A stretch of 64,000 bases of DNA from Streptomyces griseoflavus (GTDB lineage: Bacteria; Actinomycetota; Actinomycetes; Streptomycetales; Streptomycetaceae): the NCBI RefSeq assembly GCF_014649995.1, contig NZ_BMUC01000006.1, positions 103,601 to 167,600 of the forward strand. Reading direction: 5' to 3'. The position numbers and the translations under genes are program-made. Below the pieces are notes generated by a model. It searched no databases. It was not told the origin of the DNA and saw nothing but the letters and a program-made list of their open reading frames with translations. Of this stretch, positions 35,963 to 43,303 are shown in pieces; positions within the stretch are counted from its first letter, which is position 1; each line of letters opens with the position of its first letter.

Positions 35963-36874
35963 TCAGAAGCTGGTGAGGTCCACCGGGATGCGCGCCTCGC
36001 AGCCGTCCCGCAGGACGGTGCCCTCGATCAGGCCGTAGGGCCGGTCGGCGGCGAAGTAGACGGCTCCGTCGGCGGTGTCGTTCTCCAGCCCGAACGGCTC
36101 CAGGTCGACCAGGAAGTGGTGGCTGTTGGGGAGGGAGAAGCGGATCTCGTCTATCTCGTCGCGGTGGTCGATGACGCGCGCGCCCATCCGGTGGAGCGTC
36201 TGCTGGAGCGAGAGGGAGTAGGTCTCGGCGAAGGCCTCCAGCATGTGCCGTGCGACCTGGCGGTAGGAGTCGTCCCAGTCGGGCATCGGCTGGTCGTCAT
36301 CGGTCCAGTGGAAACGCCAGCGGCCGGAGACCGAGGTGGCGAGGACGCGGTCGTGGGCCTCCTCCAGTGTCGTGTACCTGTCCTTCACGAAGCCCCGGAA
36401 CTCGGAGTCGGTGGAGTTCAGCACCGTGAGGTCCTTCAGTCCGGAGACGACCTCCCACCGCTCGCCGTCGTAGGTGATCTGCGCCGTGCGGGTCTCCCGG
36501 CCCGCGCGGACGAAGGAGTGTCCCGCCCTGCCGGCGTCGGAGACCGCGATGCGCTCCCAGGCGTACTCCTCGACGCGGACGCGGGCCCGGTGGATGGCGT
36601 CCTGCGAGGTGACGAAGTGGCGGGCGAGGTGGATGCCGAACTGCTCGGCCGACTCGACGCCGTGCTCCTTGGCGAAGGCGAACACGGTGTTCTTGGTGGT
36701 GTCGGTGGGCAGGACGTTGGCGTTCGATCCGGAGTAGTGGGCCTCCTCCATGTCGCCGGAGAGGGCGACGGAGACGTTCAGGTCCTTGATGTGGTGGGTG
36801 GCGCCGTCCCGGGTGATCTTGACGACGCGGGTCTCGGCCTTGCCGTACTGGTTCTGTCCCAGGATCGTGGGCAT
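35963..36874 (-). CDS. Urate oxidase (cofactor-free uricase)
   Basis: A 303-residue urate hydroxylase converting urate and O2 to 5-hydroxyisourate and H2O2 without cofactor. The catalytic dyad is visible: Lys11 in YGKAETRV and Thr57 in VLPTDTTKN; the C-terminal NSHHFLVDLEPF carries the conserved active-site region. The length is that of bacterial and fungal uricases. It is third in the operon after uraD and uraH, whose products process its unstable product. It ends without the eukaryotic peroxisomal targeting tail. H2O2 detoxification must come from elsewhere. Confidence 0.96.
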   Translation of the reverse strand: MPTILGQNQYGKAETRVVKITRDGATHHIKDLNVSVALSGDMEEAHYSGSNANVLPTDTTKNTVFAFAKEHGVESAEQFGIHLARHFVTSQDAIHRARVRVEEYAWERIAVSDAGRAGHSFVRAGRETRTAQITYDGERWEVVSGLKDLTVLNSTDSEFRGFVKDRYTTLEEAHDRVLATSVSGRWRFHWTDDDQPMPDWDDSYRQVARHMLEAFAETYSLSLQQTLHRMGARVIDHRDEIDEIRFSLPNSHHFLVDLEPFGLENDTADGAVYFAADRPYGLIEGTVLRDGCEARIPVDLTSF

Positions 36875-36880
36875 GGTGTG

Positions 36881-37288
36881 CTAGCTCCCTCGGTAGACGG
36901 AGTAGCCGAACGGGCTGAGCAGCAGCGGTACGTGGTAGTGCTCCCCCGGGACGACGGCGAACGTGACCGTCACCTCCGGGAAGAACGCTCCGGTGCCGCT
37001 GCCCCGGTCCGCGGGGGCGTCCTGCCGCGCCTCGGCCCGTCTCTCGGCGTCCTGCTCCTCGGCGTACGGCTCCACGGCGAAGTCGAGCCGTACGTGGGTG
37101 GTGCCCTGCGGCGGGGCCGGCAGGTCGGCGCACCGCCCGTCCGCGTCGGTGCGGGAGCCGCCGAGCGGCTGCCAGCCGGCCTCCCGGCCGGGACGGGCGG
37201 AGAGGCGGACGGCGACGCCCGCGGCGGGGCGGCCGGTGCTGGTGTCCAGGATGTGCGTGGACACGGAGGCGGTGGTGTCGGTGTTCAT
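36881..37288 (-). CDS. uraH: 5-hydroxyisourate hydrolase
   Basis: A 135-residue transthyretin-like enzyme that opens 5-hydroxyisourate to OHCU. The N-terminal VSTHILDTSTGRPAAGVAVRL and the C-terminal signature PFGYSVYRGS (the YRGS terminus) are diagnostic of the hydrolases and absent from vertebrate transthyretins. The ATG overlaps the uraD stop (ATGA). The spacer to uricase is 6 bases. A Glu/Arg-rich insertion (about residues 75-95) lengthens one loop compared with short relatives. Confidence 0.95.
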   Translation of the reverse strand: MNTDTTASVSTHILDTSTGRPAAGVAVRLSARPGREAGWQPLGGSRTDADGRCADLPAPPQGTTHVRLDFAVEPYAEEQDAERRAEARQDAPADRGSGTGAFFPEVTVTFAVVPGEHYHVPLLLSPFGYSVYRGS

Positions 37289-37809
37289 GTGCGTCGGTCC
37301 TCCGCGACGTCGACGAGGCGGGCCAGCCGGATGCGGTTGATCTTCCCCAGTTCGCGGCGGACGATCTCGCGCTCCCGGTCCGGCGGGTTGCCGAGGCGTT
37401 CGCGGACGGCGTCGCGCATCTGCTCGCCGGTCCGGCCGGTGGCGCAGATGAGGAACACGTGGCCGAACCTCTCCCGGTAGGCGAGGTCGAGTTCGAGCAT
37501 CTCGGCCCTGAGGCCGTCCGGGGCGCCGGCCATCGCGCTCTGCTCGCGTGCGGAGACCGGGTCGCCTGGCCGGGGGCGGCCGATCGGCGGGTGTCCCGCC
37601 ATCGCCTCGTGCAGGTCCGCCGCGGTCAGGTCGGCCGTGGCGGTGTCACTGGCGGCGTACAGGTCGTCGGCGGTGGCGAAGGGGCGGGCGGCGAGCAGCC
37701 GGCGGGCCCAGGCACCGGCGGCGCACACCTCGTGGAGCGCGGCGAGCGCCGCGGGCTCCGCCAGGGCGTTGAACCGGGCCAGACCGGGTGGCGGGGGTGT
37801 CGACGTCAC
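37285..37809 (-). CDS. uraD: OHCU decarboxylase
   Basis: A 174-residue 2-oxo-4-hydroxy-4-carboxy-5-ureidoimidazoline decarboxylase that makes (S)-allantoin, the entry substrate of the allB pathway. The catalytic His73 lies in HPPIG, followed by REQSAM, and the ligand-binding C-terminal helix ends GKINRIRLARLVD. The GTG at 37809 has GGAGG upstream; a longer frame reaching 37932 lacks such a site. It is the first gene of the operon uraD-uraH-uricase-deaminase. The AllR-type palindrome at 37885 lies 76 bases upstream. Confidence 0.93.
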   Translation of the reverse strand: MTSTPPPPGLARFNALAEPAALAALHEVCAAGAWARRLLAARPFATADDLYAASDTATADLTAADLHEAMAGHPPIGRPRPGDPVSAREQSAMAGAPDGLRAEMLELDLAYRERFGHVFLICATGRTGEQMRDAVRERLGNPPDREREIVRRELGKINRIRLARLVDVAEDRRT

Positions 37810-37884
37810 GGGAGCCTCCGTGGCCGCGAACGGCCTGACGCTGCGAACGGGCGTGCCGACAGTGAACGCCGTCCCGCACCGCGC

Positions 37885-37901
37885 GTCAACAGTTTGTTGA
37901 A
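37885..37901. promoter_or_regulatory. AllR-type operator before the urate operon
   Basis: GTCAACAGTTTGTTGAA has the same half-sites and 5-base spacing as the sites at 15140 and 17374; only the central five bases differ. Confidence 0.6.
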
Positions 37902-37940
37902 CATTGTGGGCGGGGAGGGGCACCCCCGTCACCGGGAGGG

Positions 37941-38309
37941 TCAGACGCCCTTCTCGCGGTTCAGGTAGTTGTAGACGGTGAAACGGCTGACTCCGAGCGC
38001 GCTCGCCACGGTCTCCACGCCGTGCCGCACGGCGAAGGCTCCGCGCGCCTCCAGACCGCGCACGATCTCCTGCTTGGCCCTGCGGTCCAGGTCCGCCAGC
38101 GGCACGCCCCTGCGGCGTTCGAGGGCCGCGAGGATGTGGTCGAGGGAGTCCCCGAGCTGCGGCAGCCGGACGGCGACGGCGGCGGCGCCCTCCCAGGAGA
38201 GCACGACGTCGTCGGTCCCCGCCTCGTCCGGCGGGAGCATCTCGCCGCCCATGGCGTCCACCAGCGGCTTCACCGCCGCGATGAAGGCGTCCTCGCCGGC
38301 ACCGGTCAC
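37941..38309 (-). CDS. HTH protein adjacent to the urate operon (possible regulator)
   Basis: A 122-residue protein with a C-terminal helix-turn-helix (about 92-118, TVASALGVSRFTVYNYLNREKG) and an N-terminal alpha/beta segment (about 1-60) that may bind a ligand; the pattern resembles C-terminal halves of YheO/DauR-type regulators, which is a guess. It starts with GTG overlapping the stop of the small protein before it (GTGA). It lies upstream of uraD on the same strand with the AllR-type palindrome in between, so it may co-regulate purine catabolism. Confidence 0.75.
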   Translation of the reverse strand: MTGAGEDAFIAAVKPLVDAMGGEMLPPDEAGTDDVVLSWEGAAAVAVRLPQLGDSLDHILAALERRRGVPLADLDRRAKQEIVRGLEARGAFAVRHGVETVASALGVSRFTVYNYLNREKGV

Positions 38310-38557
38310 CGGTCCTCCTCCTCGACCACGTTGATCTGGAGGGAGACGCGGGTGGCGCCGGCCGCCAGGCTCCGGCGCAGCAGCGCGTCCACGGCGGTGA
38401 GCACGGCGTCGGCGGCGCCCTCGCCGGTGTTGCCGAACGGACCGACGTCCACCGCGTCCAGTTCGGCGGCCTCGATCACCTGCCGGGCCACCACGGCGTG
38501 CGCGGGCGCCTCGTCGAGGTCGAAGGGTTCGGTCGTGAACTCCACTCTCAGTCGCAC
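38306..38557 (-). CDS. Small thiamine-binding-like protein (MTH1187/YkoF-type)
   Basis: An 83-residue protein with a ferredoxin-like alpha/beta pattern: a beta strand MRLRVEFTTEPF, a helix, the loop DVGPFGNTGEG, a second helix and the strand GATRVSLQINVV. The GPFGN-x-GEG loop and the 80-95 residue length match the MTH1187/YkoF fold, some members of which bind thiamine or its pyrimidine. Assignment is by pattern only. The GTG at 38557 overlaps none upstream; the gene is coupled to the HTH gene by a four-base overlap. Confidence 0.6.
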   Translation of the reverse strand: MRLRVEFTTEPFDLDEAPAHAVVARQVIEAAELDAVDVGPFGNTGEGAADAVLTAVDALLRRSLAAGATRVSLQINVVEEEDR

Positions 38558-38584
38558 GGGGCCCAACCTAGCCGCTGCGGCGCG

Positions 38585-38725
38585 GGCGGGGGAGCCACGC
38601 TCCCCCGCCCGGGAGCCGCGCTCCCCCGCCGACGGCCGCTCCCGGACGCGGGCCGGCTTCCGGACCCGGGCCGGCTTCCGGACGCACGCCGGCTCCGGAC
38701 CCGGGCCGGCGGCCGGACGCGGACG
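38585..38725. repeat. GC-rich hairpins and 18-bp tandem repeat in a divergent intergenic region
   Basis: Two hairpins (38585-38609, 11-bp stem GGCGGGGGAGC, 3-base loop; and 38611-38625, 6-bp stem) are followed from 38642 by about four copies of an 18-base unit starting CCGGACGCGGGCCGGCTT with small changes. The run fills the gap between the genes at 38557 and 38791. Confidence 0.6.
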
Positions 38726-38790
38726 GTCCCGCGCCCGGGCGCCCTCGGCCTCCGGGTGCGGATCCGCGCGCGGCGCAGCAGCCTGGGGGC

Positions 38791-39027
38791 ATGGCAGAAC
38801 CAACCGAGCACCCCCACATCGTGGTGCACTCCCCCGCGCTGGACGGCTCCCGGCGGGTGACCTCGGGCGAGGAGACGCTGGGGCTCGCCACGCACGCCGA
38901 CGACGTGGGCGAGATCCTCCGGCTGGCCGACCTGTACGTCACCGACGTCGAGGAGACCGACCTCATCGAGTGGCAGGGCGGCGGCCCCGACGACTGGCCC
39001 GGCCTGTCGGAACACCACGAGCCGTGA
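38791..39027 (+). CDS. Small acidic conserved hypothetical protein
   Basis: A 78-residue acidic protein without cysteines, membrane segment or signal. The centre reads GEETLGLATHADDVGEILRLADLYVTDVEETDLIEW, two helices with regular Leu/Ile spacing that could form a small dimer. It resembles unnamed streptomycete proteins of similar size. A hairpin terminator follows within 6 bases, and the upstream side is the repeat-rich intergenic region. No function can be assigned. Confidence 0.7.
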   Translation: MAEPTEHPHIVVHSPALDGSRRVTSGEETLGLATHADDVGEILRLADLYVTDVEETDLIEWQGGGPDDWPGLSEHHEP

Positions 39028-39032
39028 GCGCC

Positions 39033-39052
39033 GCTACGGCATCGGCCGTAGC
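39033..39052 (+). terminator. Hairpin terminator after the gene at 38791
   Basis: An 8-bp perfect stem (GCTACGGC / GCCGTAGC) with loop ATCG, 5 bases after the stop codon. Confidence 0.6.
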
Positions 39053-39189
39053 CCGGCTACGGAAGCCTCAAATGAACCTCTGAAGACGGCCCCGGCAGGC
39101 TTCGGCCGTCCCCGGCGGCGGGCACACTCCTCCCACACGGGGCCCGCCGCACGGGGGTGGCGGGCCCCGGTCGGAGGGGGTGTGCCGCC

Positions 39190-39882
39190 ATGGCCGACAC
39201 CGGGCGCGTCCGGGGGACGCCGCACGAGATCGCCCTGCTGGCCGGCGGCCCGCGCGCCGCGGTCACCGTCGCCGTCGTCGCCCTGCACCTGCGGGGCGCC
39301 GTCGAGGCGGGCGCGCCCGGCACGGTCCACGCGGTCGACGGCGAGGCGGGGCGCGCCCTGCCGCCGCTCCCGGCGCCGGAGGGCGAGCCCGGGGACCTCA
39401 CGGGCGCGATGCGGGCGGCGTACCTGGAGAGCGCCGTGTACCACGGTCTGCAAGAGCCGTCCGGGATACGGGACCTGGTCCGGGACCTGGACGTCCGGTG
39501 GGCGCTGGCCGAGCTGCGCGTCGGGCTCGCCGAGGCGGGCATGCTGCGCTACCCGCTGCTGGGGTCCACCCGGGCGGCCCGGCGCCGGACACAGGTGCTG
39601 CGCAAGGCGTTCCCGCTGCCGGCCGTCCGGCGCGACCTGCCGGACGACCGGCGGCTCCTCGCCGTGGCCCTGCACGGCGAGGACGCGCTGCGGCTGCTCG
39701 TGCCCCGCTTCGCCCTCCGGGCGGGACTGACCGAGCGGGTGAGCCTCAGGGGCAAGCGCCTGCTCCGCCACTCACCCCGCGGTGACGCCTACGGCAGCGC
39801 CGGGCACCTCTACTGCGGCGGTGGCTCCGGCGAGGGGTGCGGGGGCGGCGGCGGCTGCGGAGGAGGCGGCGGCTCGGACTGA
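39190..39882 (+). CDS. TIGR04222-like protein with Gly/Cys-rich C-terminal tail
   Basis: A 230-residue protein. The first ~200 residues are helical with an Ala/Leu/Arg-rich pattern and no clear membrane segment: PHEIALLAGGPRAAVTVAVV begins the domain, and a second helical region spans about 150-195. The C-terminus is a low-complexity tail (about 208-230) of Gly runs with three Cys and a single Asp/Ser end. This layout matches proteins I recall under TIGR04222, which carry a Gly/Cys tail of unknown purpose. The ATG at 39190 follows a GGAGGGGG sequence. Confidence 0.65.
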   Translation: MADTGRVRGTPHEIALLAGGPRAAVTVAVVALHLRGAVEAGAPGTVHAVDGEAGRALPPLPAPEGEPGDLTGAMRAAYLESAVYHGLQEPSGIRDLVRDLDVRWALAELRVGLAEAGMLRYPLLGSTRAARRRTQVLRKAFPLPAVRRDLPDDRRLLAVALHGEDALRLLVPRFALRAGLTERVSLRGKRLLRHSPRGDAYGSAGHLYCGGGSGEGCGGGGGCGGGGGSD

Positions 39883-39982
39883 GACCGCAGTGCGCGCGGT
39901 GCGGGGAGAAGGGGCAACCACCGGACAGAGGGGGGCCCGGCGGAGGACGATGGGCAGCGCCTCGAGAACACGGGAGTGGGCC

Positions 39983-40654
39983 ATGCCCGAGAGCGTGCCG
40001 GTGCGCTGTCCCGCCTGTCGGCGCGCGCACCGTTTCACGACACCGTCGTACCCCTGCGCGTGCGGCGCGCCCGTCGCCCCGCCGCTGGATCCCGGCGGGG
40101 TGCCCCGCACCGTCGACCACCGCTCCTGGCGGGAGGAATGGATCACCCTGCGCTGCGGCTGCTGCGGTCTGCGCGGTGAGTGGCCCCGGCCGGAGCTGGG
40201 CTGCCCCTGCGGCACGGTGCTGCGCATCCCGGTGGCGGGCCCCGGGTCCGCGGTCCCCGCCGGCCGGTCCGGGCGTGCCGCCTCCCGCCCGGTGCCGGTC
40301 CGCACCGCCCGGGACGCGGTCACGGCCGCCGTGCGGTATCTGCGCCGTCTGGGCCACGAGGACATCCGGCGCGCGGACCGGCGGCCCCCGTCCGGCATCG
40401 CCCTGGCCGGCCGGGGCGTCCTCGCCCGGGTCGGCCCGTCGGACCGGCCGGTGACCGCGCGGGACGTGGAGTGCCTGTGGCTGACGGCGATGACGGAGTC
40501 GTCGGCGTGCCTGTACTTCTCCCTCACCGGGTACACCGGACAGGCCCGGTCCCGCGCCGACACGCTGCGCGTCCCGCTGTTCCTGCTCGACCTCACCGGC
40601 GACCCGCGGCCGGTGAACGGCCCCGCCGACACGCTGGACGCCGACGGGGCGTGA
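39983..40654 (+). CDS. Multi-zinc-ribbon hypothetical protein
   Basis: A 223-residue protein with an N-terminal zinc-ribbon array: CPAC near residue 9, CACG near 25, CGCCG near 57 and CPCG near 74 give two or more CxxC-CxxC ribbons. The remaining ~130 residues form an alpha/beta domain with RYLRRLGHEDIRRADRRPPSG and ends TLRVPLFLLDLTGDP; it could be a nuclease-like or ligand-binding fold, but no catalytic set is visible. The ATG at 39983 has GGGAG upstream. It follows the TIGR04222-like gene by 100 bases. Confidence 0.6.
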   Translation: MPESVPVRCPACRRAHRFTTPSYPCACGAPVAPPLDPGGVPRTVDHRSWREEWITLRCGCCGLRGEWPRPELGCPCGTVLRIPVAGPGSAVPAGRSGRAASRPVPVRTARDAVTAAVRYLRRLGHEDIRRADRRPPSGIALAGRGVLARVGPSDRPVTARDVECLWLTAMTESSACLYFSLTGYTGQARSRADTLRVPLFLLDLTGDPRPVNGPADTLDADGA

Positions 40655-40697
40655 AAACTCCGGAGACGGCAGGCACCCGGCGCCCGATACTCGACGG

Positions 40698-41246
40698 ATG
40701 CGCATCCGCCCCGCCACCCCCGAAGACCTCCCCGTCCTCCAGGACATCGAACGGGCGGCCGGCGCCCCGTTCCGGGCCCTCGGCATGCCGGACGTCGCCG
40801 ACGACGCGCCGCCCGCCCTGGAGGAACTGGAACGCTACCGGCGGGCACGGCGCTGCTGGGTCGCGGACGAGGACGGGCACGAGGGCCGCCCCGTGGCCTA
40901 TCTGATCGCCGAACCGGTGGACGGCGCCCTGCACATCGAGCAGGTCTCCGTCCACCCGGCCGCGGCCCGCCGGGGCGTCGGCCGCGCCCTGCTCGCCCGT
41001 GCCGCGGGCCGGGCGCGCGCCGAGGGGCTGACCGCGCTGACGCTGACCACGTTCGCCGGGGTCCCGTGGAACGCCCCGTACTACGCGCGTCTCGGCTTCC
41101 GCACCCTCACCGAGGCCGAACTTACCCCGGGGCTGCGGCGGATCCGCGCCGAGGAGGCCGCGCACGGCCTCGACCGGTGGCCGCGCGTGTGCATGCGCGC
41201 CGACGTCCCGCGCGCCGGCGGGACCTTCGCGGGACCACCGGAATGA
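40698..41246 (+). CDS. GNAT-family N-acetyltransferase
   Basis: A 182-residue acetyltransferase: N-terminal MRIRPATPEDLPVL is typical, motif A with the acetyl-CoA pyrophosphate loop is HPAAARRGVGRALLARA (about residues 92-108), and motif B follows with ALTLTTFAGVPWNAPYYARLGF. The substrate is unknown; small molecules or protein N-termini are both possible. It lies 44 bases after the zinc-ribbon gene and may be co-transcribed. A small terminator follows it before the convergent acyl-CoA synthetase gene. Confidence 0.9.
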   Translation: MRIRPATPEDLPVLQDIERAAGAPFRALGMPDVADDAPPALEELERYRRARRCWVADEDGHEGRPVAYLIAEPVDGALHIEQVSVHPAAARRGVGRALLARAAGRARAEGLTALTLTTFAGVPWNAPYYARLGFRTLTEAELTPGLRRIRAEEAAHGLDRWPRVCMRADVPRAGGTFAGPPE

Positions 41247-41259
41247 CGACCCGGCCCGC

Positions 41260-41277
41260 GCCGGGGCCTCCCCCGGC
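41260..41277. terminator. Short hairpin between convergent genes
   Basis: A 7-bp perfect stem (GCCGGGG / CCCCGGC) with a 4-base loop in the 46-base gap between the GNAT gene and the acyl-CoA synthetase stop. Confidence 0.5.
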
Positions 41278-41292
41278 CCGACGGGCGTGCGG

Positions 41293-42966
41293 TCACCGGA
41301 AGTCCTCCTCGCGGTACTCGCCGGCGGAGCCGGCCGCCGTGGCCTCGCGCAGGGCGATGCGCCGGATCTTGCCGGAGACGGTCTTGGGCAGCTCACCGAA
41401 CTCCAGCCGGCGGATCCGCTTGTAGGGGGCGAGCACCTTACGGGAGTGCTCGAAGAGCACCTTCGCGGTGTCCGGGCCCGGCTCCCAGCCCTCCGCGAGC
41501 ACGACGTACGCCTTGGGCACGGCCAGCCGCAGCTCGTCCGGCGCGGGCACGACCGCCGCCTCGGCGACCGCCGCGTGCTCCAGCAGGGCGCTCTCCAGCT
41601 CGAAGGGGCTGATCTTGTAGTCACTCGCCTTGAAGACGTCGTCGCTCCGCCCGACGTACGTCAGGTACCCGTCCTCGTCCCGCGCGCCGATGTCGCCCGT
41701 GCGGTAGTAGCCGCCCGCCATCACCTCCGCCGTCCGCTCCGGGTCCCCGTGGTAGCCGGTCATCAGGCCCACCGGGCGGTCGGAGAGGTCGAGGGCGATC
41801 TCGCCCTCGGCGGCGCCGGGCGCGCCGGAGACCGGGTCGAGGAGTTCGACGCGGTAGCCGGGGCTCGGGCGGCCCATGGAGCCGGTCTTGAGGACCTGGC
41901 CGGGGCTGTTGGACACCTGCACGGCGGTCTCGGTCTGCCCGAAGCCGTCCCGGACGGTGACGCCCCAGGCGCGCCTGACCTGCTCGATCACCTCGGGGTT
42001 GAGCGGCTCGCCGGCGGCGACGACCTCGCGGGGCGGGGTGCGCAGCCGGCCGAGGTCGGCCTGGACGAGCATGCGCCACACGGTCGGCGGGGCGCAGAAG
42101 GTGGTGACGCCCGCCTTGTCCATCTCCGCCATCAGACGGGGCGCGTCGAAGCGGGTGTAGTTGTGCAGGAAGACGGTCGCCTCGGCGTTCCACGGGGCGA
42201 AGAGGTTCGACCAGGCGTGCTTGGCCCAGCCCGGCGAGGAGATGTTGAGGTGCACGTCCCCGGGCCGCAGCCCGATCCAGTACATGGTCGCCAGGTGCCC
42301 GACCGGGTACGAGGTGTGGGTGTGCTCGACCAGCTTGGGCCGGGCGGTGGTGCCGGAGGTGAAGTACAGCATCAGGGGGTCGTCGGCGAGGGTCGGCCCG
42401 TCGGGCGCGAACCGCTCGGCGGCGGCGTGGGTGTCGGCGTACGGCAGCCAGCTCCCGCCGGCTCCCTCCCCGACCGCGACCCGGGTGTAGTCACCGGGCA
42501 CCTCGTCGAACTTCGTGGTGTCCGCGGCGCGCGCGATGACGTGGGCCACGCGGCCCCGGTCGACACGGTCGCGCAGATCGGCGGGGCCGAGCAGCGGGGT
42601 GGCCGGGATGACGACGGCGCGCAGCTTCATCGCGGCGAGGGCCGTCTCCCACAGTTCCGCCTGGTTGCCGAGCATGACCAGCACCCGGTCCCCGGCGGCC
42701 ACCCCCCGCTCCCGCAGCCAGCCGGCGACCTGGTCGGAGCGGCGGGAGAGCGCGGCGAAGGACAGCCGGGTCTCGTCGCCGTTCTCCTCGACGAGGTGCA
42801 GGGCGGTGCGGTCGCTGCCGTCCGCGATCACGTCGAACCAGTCGAGCGCCCAGTTGAAGCGGTCGGGCCGGGGCCAGACGAAGTCACGGTAGGCGGTGGC
42901 GTAGTCCTCGCGGTGTTCCAGCAGGAAATCCCGGGCCCTGCGGAACATGTCCGTCCCCGTTGTCAT
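41293..42966 (-). CDS. Acyl-CoA synthetase (AMP-binding, medium-chain/AcsM-like)
   Basis: A 557-residue ANL-superfamily ligase: carboxylate + ATP + CoA to acyl-CoA + AMP + PPi. Motifs include the P-loop YFTSGTTARPKLVEHTH (about residue 195), GFGQTETAV, the hinge/adenylate region YYRTGDIGARDEDGYLTYVGR and the catalytic C-terminal lysine in LPKTVSGKIRRIAL. The style (ISSPGWAKHAWSNLFAPWNAEATVF) matches the acetyl/medium-chain (benzoate-type) group. ATG at 42966 with AGGAGG upstream. Divergent from the large LuxR regulator, which may control it. Confidence 0.93.
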   Translation of the reverse strand: MTTGTDMFRRARDFLLEHREDYATAYRDFVWPRPDRFNWALDWFDVIADGSDRTALHLVEENGDETRLSFAALSRRSDQVAGWLRERGVAAGDRVLVMLGNQAELWETALAAMKLRAVVIPATPLLGPADLRDRVDRGRVAHVIARAADTTKFDEVPGDYTRVAVGEGAGGSWLPYADTHAAAERFAPDGPTLADDPLMLYFTSGTTARPKLVEHTHTSYPVGHLATMYWIGLRPGDVHLNISSPGWAKHAWSNLFAPWNAEATVFLHNYTRFDAPRLMAEMDKAGVTTFCAPPTVWRMLVQADLGRLRTPPREVVAAGEPLNPEVIEQVRRAWGVTVRDGFGQTETAVQVSNSPGQVLKTGSMGRPSPGYRVELLDPVSGAPGAAEGEIALDLSDRPVGLMTGYHGDPERTAEVMAGGYYRTGDIGARDEDGYLTYVGRSDDVFKASDYKISPFELESALLEHAAVAEAAVVPAPDELRLAVPKAYVVLAEGWEPGPDTAKVLFEHSRKVLAPYKRIRRLEFGELPKTVSGKIRRIALREATAAGSAGEYREEDFR

Positions 42967-43303
42967 GTCTCCTCCTTGTACCGGACCATGGCCGGGCGGC
43001 TCGTGGTCATCGTGCAATCCGTGACGCAGGTCTCACTACCCCGAACGAGGAGTGTGCGTCGCACAGGAGCCGTGGTGAAGGGGCGGAGCAGGCGAACGCC
43101 GACCCGGAAGCGGTGGTCGCGGCCCGGCGGGCGGGGTGGTTGCCCTAGATTTACGGCGATGACCCGAACCGGGCATTACCACTGGTACATGTTTGGATTT
43201 ATCGTTGCCGCGCCCGCTGTAATTTGCCTCACTACACCGTCCGTCCGGAATTGAGGAGCCTGTTGCCTAATATTGGCCAGGACACGCCACACGGAGGGGA
43301 GCG
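42967..43303. promoter_or_regulatory. Divergent promoter region, AT-richer than its surroundings
   Basis: This 337-base gap between the acyl-CoA synthetase and LuxR genes holds no credible gene. From about 43140 to 43275 it is unusually AT-rich (e.g. GTAATTTGCC, CCTAATATTGG), with a TAATAT near 43269 that could be a -10 box for the LuxR gene. Confidence 0.45.

Noticed and set aside
34727-37480. A 917-codon plus-strand frame
   Set aside because: It is antisense to the deaminase, uricase, uraH and uraD genes and has no recognisable domain.
38642-38725. Possible CRISPR-like repeat
   Set aside because: The units abut without unique spacers, vary in sequence and number about four; no cas genes are present.
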